Origin: CAKVLS01 sp045651685
GTDB lineage: Bacteria; Bacillota; Clostridia; Christensenellales; UBA1242
Assembly (NCBI GenBank): GCA_045651685.1
Contig: JAZRSV010000003.1
Span: 1 to 64,000 of the forward strand
Length of the DNA: 64,000 nt
Reading direction: 5' to 3'
Part shown: in pieces, positions 24,116-32,314 of the stretch
Layout: each line of letters opens with the position of its first letter
Position numbering within the stretch: position 1 is the first letter of the stretch
Translations under genes and position numbers: made by a program
Notes under the pieces: generated by a model
What the model saw: only the letters and a program-made list of their open reading frames with translations
Database searches by the model: none
Told to the model about the DNA's origin: nothing

Positions 24116-24178
24116 AAACAACGCTCCACATATCATACCCAGCGCAACGCAGGCACATATTATATACAAAAATGACAT
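24104..24178 (-). CDS. 24-residue hydrophobic small membrane protein (unlisted)
   Basis: A short minus-strand reading frame encodes MSFLYII..., one continuous hydrophobic helix with three cysteines and a GxxxG-like pattern (LGMICGAL), ending FIKK. It looks like a single-span peptide with its basic end in the cytoplasm. Expression signals are all in place: TTGAAT-17-TATAAT (24201-24229), then GAGAGG seven bases before the ATG. It is too short for usual gene calling. The role is unknown; small toxins and transporter-associated peptides have this build, but this is inference. Confidence 0.6.
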   Translation of the reverse strand: MSFLYIICACVALGMICGALFIKK

Positions 24179-24200
24179 AACCTATCCTCTCTATATTTTT

Positions 24201-24229
24201 ATTATATCAAAAATGCAATACATATTCAA
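24201..24229 (-). promoter_or_regulatory. Promoter of the 24-residue membrane peptide
   Basis: TTGAAT (24224-24229), exactly 17 bases, TATAAT (24201-24206) on the minus strand, 22 bases before the start codon. Confidence 0.75.
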
Positions 24230-24270
24230 CACTTAATCATAAACAATACAGCTATACATATACTAATAGT

Positions 24271-24903
24271 ATGGTAGAAAATATACAACAAGTTTTTTCT
24301 AATAGTTTTGGTGAGTTTTGCTTTTTTGCAACAATGCTAATCGCAATGATACCTATATGCGAAAGCAGGGTTGCAATACCGTTTGGCATGGCAAAAGAAA
24401 TATGGGGCGAGCAAGCATTGTCACCTATTGTTAGTTTTTGTGCAAGTCTTGTTGGCGGTTGTATAATAACAGCTATTATTTTGTTATTGCTAAAACCAAT
24501 AGTAAAAAAATTAAAACAAAACAAAAAGTTTACCAAATTTGCAGCTAGGCTTGAGGCAAAGTTTAGAGACAAAACTGATCAAGTGTTAGAAGATAATGAC
24601 CAAATAAAACACAAAACTTTTAATGCGTGGTTGTCGGTCATGCTTTTTGTAGCTACCCCTGCACCAATGACAGGTATATGGACGGGCTCTGCAATAGCAT
24701 GCTTTACCAAGCTTTCTTTTTGGAGTAGCTTTTTGGCTGTTAGTGTTGGCAATGTTATTGGCAACATAATAATAGTTTTAGTTTGCACTATACTGCAAGA
24801 ATATATTTTTGTTTTGCTTATATTATGTCTATTAACTACTATTGTTGCTGTTGCTTTTTATTATTTTAACAAACACAAAAAATCAAACAAAAAACAGGTC
24901 TAA
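24271..24903 (+). CDS. Small multidrug export/DedA-neighbour family membrane protein (COG2426)
   Basis: 210 residues with about five to six hydrophobic helices. ICESRVAIPFGMA (about 30-42) corresponds to the ELRGAIPLGI signature of the PF06695 small multidrug export family. A basic cytoplasmic loop (about 75-110) separates the halves, and FVATPAPMTGIWTGS lies in the second half. Transport function is annotation by family only. The ATG has no Shine-Dalgarno; TATACT ends six bases upstream (24259-24264), so a leaderless message is possible, though no good -35 is seen. Confidence 0.78.
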   Translation: MVENIQQVFSNSFGEFCFFATMLIAMIPICESRVAIPFGMAKEIWGEQALSPIVSFCASLVGGCIITAIILLLLKPIVKKLKQNKKFTKFAARLEAKFRDKTDQVLEDNDQIKHKTFNAWLSVMLFVATPAPMTGIWTGSAIACFTKLSFWSSFLAVSVGNVIGNIIIVLVCTILQEYIFVLLILCLLTTIVAVAFYYFNKHKKSNKKQV

Positions 24904-24921
24904 AAACAGACCTGTTTTTTT
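24890..24921. terminator. Bidirectional terminator
   Basis: AAAACAGGTCT and AGACCTGTTTT arms with U tracts both ways, between two convergent membrane protein genes. Confidence 0.88.
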
Positions 24922-26134
24922 ATTGAGTATCATTAAGGTTAAGGTAGTTGACTAGGTCTTTTGTCGTGCTATCTTCATAATGTCTAGCAACAAATAGTCC
25001 CGTCATCGCTATGGTCGAAGCACATATAACTGCAGCCAGCAATCCAAACACACCCGACCCATAACACACAGCATAACATATCCACTGGGCATTGCACTGG
25101 TTGACGAGCATTTCGTTGCCAACACCTAGTATGCGAGCCTTGTCAAGATAGCTTTGATACAAGTGTAAGTTTAAGAAAGGATGTATAAATGCACCAAGCC
25201 AATATAGACCACATATTAGATACAAATTTCTTACAAAGTACGAAACAATCACACCGACAGTTAGATACAATATAACAATGCTTGCATAGTTTTTGCCATC
25301 TACTCTAGTTAGTAGTTTGCCCACAACCAAACAGCTTATCCCGTATATGCCGTCATAAACAGAATTGGCAACACCTGCCAAAAAGAAACTATCAGTCTCT
25401 ATATAAATAATTGCTGTCACTAGATAGTAAAAACCATAAAATGCTGGGCCTGTAAAAAAGTATGTCAAATAATGTTTTATCAAAAATGATTTTTGCAATT
25501 TTTTTACAGCTTGGCTACCTTCTTCTCTTGCAACCAAGTACGAAACAAAGTCTTCGTTAAAGTTAGGAGTGCTCTTAAACTTAAAGTAAAATACAAACAT
25601 TGGCACAGCACTGCCAATAAAAATTGTTAAACTAAATATTACAACTATAAATTGTGGTATATGGTCCAAAAACAAACCACCAACAATGCCCGCTACAAAC
25701 CAACCCATTTGCTCTAAAAATCTAGTTAGGCCAAGGGTCTTTTCGTCTGCGCCTTCTGACACATAGTTGTATATAATATCAATAGGTACATCATTAAAGC
25801 AGTTTTCGGCTGCGCTAAAAAATGCTGTGATAATAATTAACCAAATAGCATTGGCATTAAGAAATAATATACATATTTCGCAACAAACTATTGGTATAAT
25901 GCGTAGCAACAAAAATATTTGAGGTTTTTTGAAAAATACTTTTTTTAGGGAAAGGTTAATACATACAATAAAAAGATTTTGCAACGCCCAATAAGCAAAC
26001 ATATAACCGATTGCTCTTGCAAGGCCCATTGTAGGTAGTGCAAAACCCAGTATCAAAAATGGTATAAACTCCATAATCAAACTTATCGAAAAGTTGGACA
26101 TGGTTTTGTATATTTGTAATAGCTTAAATTGCAT
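24920..26134 (-). CDS. Major facilitator-like transporter
   Basis: 404 residues with about twelve hydrophobic helices and a central soluble loop (about 200-225) that divides two six-helix halves, the MFS plan. No drug- or sugar-specific signature is recognised. Its helix order resembles the protein at 2972-4099. AGGGGT precedes the ATG and a clear promoter is present (26152-26180). Monocistronic. Confidence 0.78.
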   Translation of the reverse strand: MQFKLLQIYKTMSNFSISLIMEFIPFLILGFALPTMGLARAIGYMFAYWALQNLFIVCINLSLKKVFFKKPQIFLLLRIIPIVCCEICILFLNANAIWLIIITAFFSAAENCFNDVPIDIIYNYVSEGADEKTLGLTRFLEQMGWFVAGIVGGLFLDHIPQFIVVIFSLTIFIGSAVPMFVFYFKFKSTPNFNEDFVSYLVAREEGSQAVKKLQKSFLIKHYLTYFFTGPAFYGFYYLVTAIIYIETDSFFLAGVANSVYDGIYGISCLVVGKLLTRVDGKNYASIVILYLTVGVIVSYFVRNLYLICGLYWLGAFIHPFLNLHLYQSYLDKARILGVGNEMLVNQCNAQWICYAVCYGSGVFGLLAAVICASTIAMTGLFVARHYEDSTTKDLVNYLNLNDTQ

Positions 26135-26151
26135 TTTTACCCCTATTTTTT

Positions 26152-26180
26152 AGTATAATTTTTAATATTTTTTGCTACAA
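26152..26180 (-). promoter_or_regulatory. Promoter of the second transporter gene
   Basis: TTGTAG (26175-26180), 17 bases, TATACT (26152-26157) on the minus strand. Confidence 0.65.
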
Positions 26181-26237
26181 ACTAATATTATCATAATAAA
26201 AAATTTTTACCAAATAGTTTGCAAAAAAAATTAAGTA

Positions 26238-26266
26238 TTGCATTTTATAGCAAAAGTTGCTATAAT
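26238..26266 (+). promoter_or_regulatory. Promoter with perfect palindrome over the -10 box
   Basis: TTGCAT (26238-26243), 17 bases, TATAAT (26261-26266). TATAGCAA-AAG-TTGCTATA (26246-26264) is a perfect 8+8 palindrome covering the spacer and -10, an ideal repressor site. Confidence 0.72.
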
Positions 26267-26273
26267 ACAAGAT

Positions 26274-26299
26274 AGATAATATGTTTTGTGCTATTATCT
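26274..26299 (+). other. 5'-leader stem-loop before the 220-residue orphan gene
   Basis: AGATAATA and TATTATCT are perfect 8-base arms with a 10-base loop. They begin about eight bases after the -10 box, so the hairpin would be at or near the 5' end of the mRNA, about 55 bases before the gene. Confidence 0.6.
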
Positions 26300-26355
26300 C
26301 AACTAAATAAAATTGTCAAACATTCATTTATTTTACGATAAATTGGAGGTTTAAT

Positions 26356-27018
26356 ATGCAAGCAGTTATATTTATTATTAACGAAACAGCATTTGTATCA
26401 GACACACCTATAGCAAAAAAGAGCGCAATGATGAGCTATCTTACAGTGCATGGTGATACCTTTGCTGACCATGTAGACAACAGCAATAGTGGCAGACGCA
26501 GCTATGCTCTTTTATGTGCTCGCAATAGCAGCCAAGAACAATTTAATATACCACTAGCGCTAGCAACATTAACACCTATCAGTGAAAAGGTTGATGACAG
26601 AACCGTTGCAACTGCGATAGACTTTTCTAATATAAAGTTAAATCCAGAATATTCAACACACAAATTGCTACCAACCTTTATTAATAATACAATTACTCAA
26701 ATACAACAATCTCTAAAAAGAGCAGGTATGCCACCACTAGCCTACGCGCAAATGTGCATATCTCAAGACTCAAAAATAGCAGATACTATTGAGCAAGAAG
26801 GTTTTGCCCCAGCAGCAATGACTACAAAGTATCATGTAAGACCAGACATTGTTATGATAAAACCTACTAACCTTACTCCAGAACAACAAATAGATTATGA
26901 CAACAAGCTAGCACTTGCATCAACTATGGAGCAAACAAAAACTTTGGCAATCATTGCAAAAGAGCAATCAATATCAAACTGTGCAGGCAAAGGTTATACA
27001 GCACCAGTGCCATGCTAA
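26356..27018 (+). CDS. Unknown 220-residue protein, possibly degenerate GNAT fold
   Basis: No family recognised with confidence. Soluble, no signal peptide. The order strand AIDFSNIKLNPEY, helix STHKLLPTFINNTITQIQQSL, strand LAYAQMCIS and helix KIADTIEQEGF resembles the acetyl-CoA binding half of GNAT proteins, but the RxxGxG loop is missing. The last 25 residues are a Cys-containing tail (NCAGKGYTAPVPC). It has an exceptional GGAGG site, a consensus promoter with palindrome, a leader hairpin and a strong terminator, so it is likely highly and conditionally expressed. Confidence 0.72.
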   Translation: MQAVIFIINETAFVSDTPIAKKSAMMSYLTVHGDTFADHVDNSNSGRRSYALLCARNSSQEQFNIPLALATLTPISEKVDDRTVATAIDFSNIKLNPEYSTHKLLPTFINNTITQIQQSLKRAGMPPLAYAQMCISQDSKIADTIEQEGFAPAAMTTKYHVRPDIVMIKPTNLTPEQQIDYDNKLALASTMEQTKTLAIIAKEQSISNCAGKGYTAPVPC

Positions 27019-27028
27019 ACAAAAATAA

Positions 27029-27062
27029 AAAAACTCACAAGAAATTGTGAGTTTTATTTTTT
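27029..27062. terminator. Bidirectional terminator between the orphan gene and folD
   Basis: AAACTCACAA and TTGTGAGTTT arms, 4-base loop, U tracts on both sides. Confidence 0.88.
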
Positions 27063-27926
27063 TTATAATACTTGGCTTAAGGTTGTTTGAACAGTGTTTT
27101 TTAATAACATTGTTATAGTCATTGGGCCACTGCCACCAGGCACTGGAGATATAAAACCAGCAACCTTACTAACATTTTCATAATCAACATCGCCACAAAT
27201 CTTATTAGTTTTTTCGTCCCTTACTATGCCTACATCAATAACTGCTGCGCCAGGCTTTACCATATCTTTTGTGATAAAGTTTTTGATACCTACTGCAGAA
27301 ACTATTATGTCGCTTTCTTTGCAAACTTGCTTGATATCTTTTGTTTTTGTATGGCATACAGTGACTGTGCCGTTTAGTTGAGTTAACATAAGAGCAAGTG
27401 GTTTGCCAACAAGCAAACTACGATTAATAATTGCGATAGATTTGCCAGCAATTTCTACGCCGTATTCTTGCAACATAGTGACTACACCTAGTGGAGTACA
27501 GCTACCAATAACACTTGGATCATTGCTCATCAATTTGCCAAGGTTAATGTTGGTTAGGCCATCAACATCTTTGTGCGGTGATATAAGGTTTAGTGCTTGG
27601 TTAGCATCTAGTTGATTAGGCAATGGCAATTGCAACAAGATACCATTAACCTTTTTGTCATTGTTAAGATTTTTTATTGTATCGTTTAGTGTTTTTTGGT
27701 CTATATCATATGGCAACTTAACAAATTCTGATGTTATACCTACTTCGTTGCAGGCTTTGATTTTACCAGAAACATATACCTTGCTTGCCATATTGTCACC
27801 TACCAAAACAACTGCCAAAGTAGGCGCAGGCTTGCCTTTGTCTAAAAGTTCTGTTTGTATTGTTTCTTTTAGTTTTTGTTTAATTTTGATAGAAAGTGCT
27901 CTACCATCAATAACTGTTGCTGCCAT
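27063..27926 (-). CDS. folD: Bifunctional methylenetetrahydrofolate dehydrogenase/cyclohydrolase
   Basis: FolD interconverts 5,10-methylene-, methenyl- and 10-formyl-THF for purine and formyl-methionine supply. 287 residues, normal length. YVSGKIKACNEVGI carries the catalytic Lys; QLPLPNQLD and GKPLALML motifs are present, followed by the NADP-binding C-terminal region and PVPGGSGPMT. AAGGAG precedes the ATG, which overlaps the SDR gene stop by one base. Confidence 0.96.
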   Translation of the reverse strand: MAATVIDGRALSIKIKQKLKETIQTELLDKGKPAPTLAVVLVGDNMASKVYVSGKIKACNEVGITSEFVKLPYDIDQKTLNDTIKNLNNDKKVNGILLQLPLPNQLDANQALNLISPHKDVDGLTNINLGKLMSNDPSVIGSCTPLGVVTMLQEYGVEIAGKSIAIINRSLLVGKPLALMLTQLNGTVTVCHTKTKDIKQVCKESDIIVSAVGIKNFITKDMVKPGAAVIDVGIVRDEKTNKICGDVDYENVSKVAGFISPVPGGSGPMTITMLLKNTVQTTLSQVL

Positions 27927-28777
27927 TATTTTTTCTCCTTATTATCAAAAATATCTTCAAATGTAGATAGTTTGGTCATCTTAAACACGCCACCAACCAT
28001 TTTGGTTGTAGTCTGTGGCATAAGCTTGTGCAAAAAGTTAACCAACTTTGAGTCAACACCAAGCACTGCCCTGCGGCGTTTGCGTTTGATTTTGCCAACT
28101 ATTTTTTTTGCCATTTTGTCAACTCTCATACAAAACTTATCAATTAAGTTTTTGTCTTTTGAAGTGACTATATCTCTAGCATTGTCCTTTGAATAAAACA
28201 AATTAGTCTTGGTAAAACCTGGCATAATTGTTGAGACATATATTTTCTTTTTGTACTCGTACGAAACTATTTCGCTAAATGCTCGCAAAGCTGACTTGCT
28301 AGCAGAATATATACTAACACCAGGGATATTGCAAAGCGCAGATGCGCTAGAAATATTAATAATAGAACCGTGCTCTCTTGCTAGCAACATTGGCAAAAAT
28401 ACTTTTGTCGAATAAACTGCAGAATAAAAATTGATATCAATTACTTTGTGTATTTGCTCTATATCAATCTTATCAAATCTCATAAAAGGATGCATTGTGC
28501 CCGCATTGTTTATAAGAATGTCTATAGTTTTGCCATTGTCTAACAAATGCTGATATAACTGTTGCCAATTTTCTAGTTTGCTAGCATCCATTGGGTAGTA
28601 GTCAAACTTGTTGGCATATTCGCCAAGTTCTTCTTTGAAGGCAATTAGCTTATCTTCGCTACGATTAACTCCCAAAACATGACAGTTATATTTGGTAATT
28701 AACAATTTTGTAATTTCTTTACCAATACCGCTCGAAGCGCCTGTTATAAGCACATTTTTGTTGTGTATCCAGTTCAT
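27926..28777 (-). CDS. Short-chain dehydrogenase/reductase
   Basis: 283 residues. TGASSGIG (12-19) binds the dinucleotide, NNAG is in the fourth strand, and the catalytic S-YSASK is intact. The C-terminal 80 residues are basic with a KRKRRRAV stretch and a hydrophobic tail, as in SDRs that associate with membranes; substrate unknown. GAGGAAA precedes the ATG. First gene of the pair with folD; the pairing suggests cotranscription rather than a shared pathway. Confidence 0.9.
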   Translation of the reverse strand: MNWIHNKNVLITGASSGIGKEITKLLITKYNCHVLGVNRSEDKLIAFKEELGEYANKFDYYPMDASKLENWQQLYQHLLDNGKTIDILINNAGTMHPFMRFDKIDIEQIHKVIDINFYSAVYSTKVFLPMLLAREHGSIINISSASALCNIPGVSIYSASKSALRAFSEIVSYEYKKKIYVSTIMPGFTKTNLFYSKDNARDIVTSKDKNLIDKFCMRVDKMAKKIVGKIKRKRRRAVLGVDSKLVNFLHKLMPQTTTKMVGGVFKMTKLSTFEDIFDNKEKK

Positions 28778-28852
28778 AATTTTCCTCTACTTATAGTTTA
28801 ACATTTTAACTATTTAGTAGCAAATATTTTAGGTATTTAATTTTATTTTTGC

Positions 28853-28888
28853 AAAAAAAGACACCCAAAAAATCGGGTGTCTAATTTT
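28853..28888 (-). terminator. Terminator of the 74-residue membrane protein gene
   Basis: AGACACCC and GGGTGTCT arms, 8-base loop, U run on the minus strand. Confidence 0.8.
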
Positions 28889-28896
28889 TGACTTTA

Positions 28897-29121
28897 TTAA
28901 AGATCTAAAAGTCTTAAAATGTGTTTTTGAGTGATCATAAGGATAAGGTCAACAACCCAAAGGATGAAACCTAAACCAATAATTCTGATAACACCGGCAA
29001 CAATTTTGCCTTCTTTAAGTCTTGTCAAAGCGCCAAGGATCCAAGCTGTTACTGGGATAATAGCTAGGATAACGCTAACTAGGTAACCAAGACCAAAGTA
29101 ATCTGCTGATTTTTTTGCCAT
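28897..29121 (-). CDS. Small two-helix membrane protein
   Basis: 74 residues with two hydrophobic segments (about 11-30 and 42-64) joined by a short basic loop (TRLKEGK), a hairpin in the membrane. It resembles small uncharacterised proteins of Firmicutes; the family is not recognised. AAAGGAGAG before the ATG and a separate terminator argue that it is a real single gene. Confidence 0.72.
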   Translation of the reverse strand: MAKKSADYFGLGYLVSVILAIIPVTAWILGALTRLKEGKIVAGVIRIIGLGFILWVVDLILMITQKHILRLLDL

Positions 29122-29223
29122 AATATCTCTCCTTTATAGTTTACTATATTAATTATAACAGCAAAATATTCTTAAAATCAACAAAATTTTTATAAAAAAT
29201 TTTATTTTTTTTGTATTATTATC

Positions 29224-29262
29224 AAAAAAAACACCCAACTGTTTTTGGGTGCTTTTTATTTT
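29224..29262 (-). terminator. Terminator of metG
   Basis: CACCCAA and TTGGGTG core arms with flanking A/T extension, directly after the metG stop. Confidence 0.8.
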
Positions 29263-29265
29263 TTA

Positions 29266-30975
29266 TTAAAACTCATATGGTACGCTAAAGATTTTTTTGA
29301 TAGCGTCTAGTTTTTCATCATCAAGTCTTTCGAACAATGGTTGTGGTTTGTTGCAAGCATGAGACTTTTTGATAAGTAGTTGAGAAGCTTTTTGCCACAT
29401 ATCGTTAGCAGAAGGATCGCCAACAAGACCTATTTGCTCTGTCCAAATTTGTCTCATCTTGTTAGGCATAATTGGACTTGCCACAATAGCCAAACTTGCA
29501 CACAAGTTTAGACATAGGTATAGCACCTTTCTAACTTCGTCCATACGCTCTTGTTTGATAAGTTGCCATGGAGCTGTCTTTTCTAGATATAGGTTGCCCA
29601 CACTAGCATATGTCATAATCTTTTTGTAAGCTTCGCGAAGTTCTGCTTTTTCAAAACTATCAGCGATATCTTGTGGAGCTGTTTTGATTTTTTCTAACAA
29701 CTCTTTGTCGTTTTCGTCCAAAACAACGCTATCGTCCAACTCAAAGTTAAGTTCGCCTTGGAAGTTCTTTTGAATCATATTTAGTGTACGGTTAAACAAG
29801 TTGCCTAGTTTACCAACCAACTCTGCGTTGGTATTGTCTCTAAAGCTATCCCACTTAAAGTCTGTATCTCTTGTTTCTGGAATAACTGTAGTAAGATATG
29901 CTCTCATTGTGTCGATATCGATGTTGTCTTGTTGATCATCAACCAACGCACCAAAGAACACACCTACACCCTTACTTTTACTAACTTTTTGACCTTCGTA
30001 ATTTAAGAAGTTAAGGCCAACAACATTGTGAGCTAGGTTGTAGTCACCATTTTCAATTTGCATAGTTGGGAAGAATATTGTGTGAAATTGGATATTATCT
30101 TTACCTACAAAGTTGTAGATCTTTGCATCTTTGTTAACCCATAAGTCTTGATATTTTTGTTCGCTCAACTCTTTTGTGATAGAGATATAACCAATTGGCG
30201 CATCAAACCATACATAAAAAACTTTATCCTCAAAGCCTTCTAATGGAATGTTAAAGCCCCATTTGATATCACGAGATATACATCTATCTTTTAAGCCTTC
30301 GCTAACCCAGCGTTTTGCTTCGCTGTATACATGTGGACGCCAAACATCTTTTTTGCTCTCTATCCACTTTGACAATTTGTCGATATCTTTTGATAAGTTT
30401 AAGAAGATATGTTTTGATTTTCTTAATACTGCTGGTTTGCCACAAATTTTGCAATGTGCATCTTTTAACTCGTTAAGTGAAAACAAGCTGTCGCATTTTT
30501 CGCATTGGTCACCGTTAGCATTTTCATAACCACATCTTGGGCAAGTACCTATTACAAAACGGTCTGGCAAAAACATTTTATCTTCTTCACAATAAAACAT
30601 CTCCATCTCATCAGTTTTGATATAACCTTGATCAAGAAGTTTTAAGAAAAACTCTTTTGTAATTTGCTCATGAGTTGGTGTGTGTGTATTAGAATAAATG
30701 TCATAACTAATACCAAGTTTTTTATAAATTTTGTCATGTATGCCATGAAGTTTTAGTGTAAGATCTTCTACACTCATGTTGTGCTCTGCTGCAGTCACCA
30801 TTGCTGGAGTACCATGCATGTCAGAACCACCAATAAATGTTGTGTCATAACCAGCACTACGGCAATATCTTGCAAAAATATCTGCTGGCAAGTGACAACC
30901 TACTATATGTCCTACATGAGGAATATTGTTAACATATGTTAACGCTGCTGTAATTAATCTCTTTTCTTTTTTCAT
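29266..30975 (-). CDS. metG: Methionyl-tRNA synthetase
   Basis: Class I synthetase of 569 residues charging both tRNA-Met species encoded in this window. HIGH motif PHVGH at about 20, two zinc knuckle cysteine pairs (CPRC/CEKC and a following CKIC), and KVSKSKG as KMSKS. The C-terminal tRNA-binding EMAP domain of longer MetG forms is absent, so this is the short form. AGGAAA precedes the ATG, which starts four bases after the dtd stop. Confidence 0.96.
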   Translation of the reverse strand: MKKEKRLITAALTYVNNIPHVGHIVGCHLPADIFARYCRSAGYDTTFIGGSDMHGTPAMVTAAEHNMSVEDLTLKLHGIHDKIYKKLGISYDIYSNTHTPTHEQITKEFFLKLLDQGYIKTDEMEMFYCEEDKMFLPDRFVIGTCPRCGYENANGDQCEKCDSLFSLNELKDAHCKICGKPAVLRKSKHIFLNLSKDIDKLSKWIESKKDVWRPHVYSEAKRWVSEGLKDRCISRDIKWGFNIPLEGFEDKVFYVWFDAPIGYISITKELSEQKYQDLWVNKDAKIYNFVGKDNIQFHTIFFPTMQIENGDYNLAHNVVGLNFLNYEGQKVSKSKGVGVFFGALVDDQQDNIDIDTMRAYLTTVIPETRDTDFKWDSFRDNTNAELVGKLGNLFNRTLNMIQKNFQGELNFELDDSVVLDENDKELLEKIKTAPQDIADSFEKAELREAYKKIMTYASVGNLYLEKTAPWQLIKQERMDEVRKVLYLCLNLCASLAIVASPIMPNKMRQIWTEQIGLVGDPSANDMWQKASQLLIKKSHACNKPQPLFERLDDEKLDAIKKIFSVPYEF

Positions 30976-30979
30976 ATTA

Positions 30980-31435
30980 TTATTTCCTAGCCTTTTCTGA
31001 TTCGATAAGTATGGTCACAGGACCATCGTTTTTTATATCTATTGTCATATCAGCACCAAAAACACCTGTTTGTATTTTTTTGAAATCGTACTGTTGACAT
31101 TCTTGTACAAACTTATTATAAAACTCCTCTGCCCTTGCAGGCATCATAGCATCACTAAAACTTGGTCTAAAACCGTCGTATGCATTGCCATATAATGTAA
31201 AGTTGCTAACAACCAATAGCTCTCCACCTATTTGAGAGATGTTAAGATTCATTTTTCCATTTTCATCCTCAAATATTCTTAAACCGGCTATTTTGCGAGT
31301 AAGGTATTTTATGTCCCACTCGGTATCGGTAGCACCAACACCAAGCAAAACTAAAAAGCCTTTGCCAATGTCGCCAACAACTTTGCCCTCAACAACAACT
31401 TGTGCTTGATGACATCGTTGAATAACTGCTTTCAT
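30980..31435 (-). CDS. dtd: D-aminoacyl-tRNA deacylase
   Basis: Removes D-amino acids (and glycine) mischarged onto tRNA. The 151 residues hold the N-terminal MKAVIQR, the SxFTLY motif (SNFTLYGN) and NxGPVT (NDGPVTI) with the Gly-cisPro pair. Length is typical. ACGGAG precedes the ATG. It lies between an XRE regulator gene (18 bases upstream) and metG (4 bases downstream), so an operon. Confidence 0.96.
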   Translation of the reverse strand: MKAVIQRCHQAQVVVEGKVVGDIGKGFLVLLGVGATDTEWDIKYLTRKIAGLRIFEDENGKMNLNISQIGGELLVVSNFTLYGNAYDGFRPSFSDAMMPARAEEFYNKFVQECQQYDFKKIQTGVFGADMTIDIKNDGPVTILIESEKARK

Positions 31436-31453
31436 AATTTCTCCGTATTAGTA

Positions 31454-32080
31454 TTATATCTGTTTTTTCTTTTTTGGTCTATAAATATTTACAAATACAA
31501 ACCACAAAACTGTCAAAATTTGTAAAGGTACTGCAATAATAAACAATAACCATATCTTTGAAGTACCTATTGTTAGACATATTGCCAAAAAGCTTGACCA
31601 TATAAGCGCAGACACACTCAAACAAATATGTAGTCGTGATGCCCACACACAGCAAAATACTACAATAATAATAAAGTTAATAACAAGTGCCCAAATAAAT
31701 ATAATCCATGTTTTGGTGACTTGTGGCAAAATAATTGCTGGGAATATGTATAAAGCTGTTGCGATTAGCCATACAAGACCGCAAGATAACAAAGTAATAA
31801 GGGTGACTTTTAGTCTTTCTTTTTGAGTGTTAGAACGAGAAAGTTTTTCTCTACGCTTAGAATCTGTAGAAAACAAGTCGTCTACCTTTATTGCATACAA
31901 ATCTGCAAGTTGTTTTAAGATATAAACATCAGGTATTGCTTCTGCTCTCTCCCATTTAGAAACTGCCTTGTCAGAATAGTTAAGTTTATCGGCAAGCTCT
32001 AACTGTGTAAGTCCTTTTTTCTTACGGTAGAATATTAAATTGTCTGCTATTTGCTTTTTGAAATTGTTTAATTCTTCCAT
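31454..32080 (-). CDS. XRE-family regulator with C-terminal membrane domain
   Basis: 208 residues. The N-terminal HTH (about 10-65; KKGLTQLELADKLNYSDKAVSKWER) is a standard Cro/CI type. After a charged linker, four hydrophobic helices (about 90-195) anchor it in the membrane, so it may sense membrane or envelope signals. The ATG has no ribosome site; TTGATA-17-TATAAT ends only six bases upstream, so the message is almost certainly leaderless. First gene before dtd and metG. Confidence 0.85.
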   Translation of the reverse strand: MEELNNFKKQIADNLIFYRKKKGLTQLELADKLNYSDKAVSKWERAEAIPDVYILKQLADLYAIKVDDLFSTDSKRREKLSRSNTQKERLKVTLITLLSCGLVWLIATALYIFPAIILPQVTKTWIIFIWALVINFIIIVVFCCVWASRLHICLSVSALIWSSFLAICLTIGTSKIWLLFIIAVPLQILTVLWFVFVNIYRPKKKKQI

Positions 32081-32086
32081 ACCATT

Positions 32087-32115
32087 ATTATATTATTATA
32101 TACGCCAAATATCAA
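32087..32115 (-). promoter_or_regulatory. Leaderless promoter of the XRE-dtd-metG operon
   Basis: TTGATA (32110-32115), 17 bases, TATAAT (32087-32092) on the minus strand, followed by six bases and the ATG. Confidence 0.7.
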
Positions 32116-32134
32116 GCATTTTAAGCACATTTTT

Positions 32135-32251
32135 GCCACTCTACCCACAGTAGAAGTGCCATTTTTTGACTCTACTTTCAGTTTCTTAAAAGTAGGTTGT
32201 TATTTTTTGTTTATTTTAATAGACTGCTTATGTATTAAAATTGTTTAATAC
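32135..32251. promoter_or_regulatory. Divergent intergenic region with three inverted repeats
   Basis: Between the XRE gene and the degV pair lie CACTCTAC/GTAGAAGTG (32137-32158, one bulge), CTACTTT-N10-AAAGTAG (32172-32195) and the perfect GTATTAAA-ATTG-TTTAATAC (32232-32251). The first two share a CTAC...GTAG core. They are candidate operators for the divergent XRE regulator; binding is inference. Confidence 0.5.
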
Positions 32252-32314
32252 AGACTATTATTTTTTTACAAACAACATATTTTGTTTATCATAATCTTAT
32301 TAGGAGAATTTATT

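Noticed and set aside
19857..27018. Integrated mobile element at tRNA-Ser
   Set aside because: The region is rich in accessory genes, but I find no integrase, transposase, terminal repeats or duplicated tRNA end in the window.
30976..32314. T-box leader before metG/dtd or before cysS
   Set aside because: The genes start 4-18 bases after the preceding gene; no specifier stem or T-box sequence (UGGNACC-type) was found.
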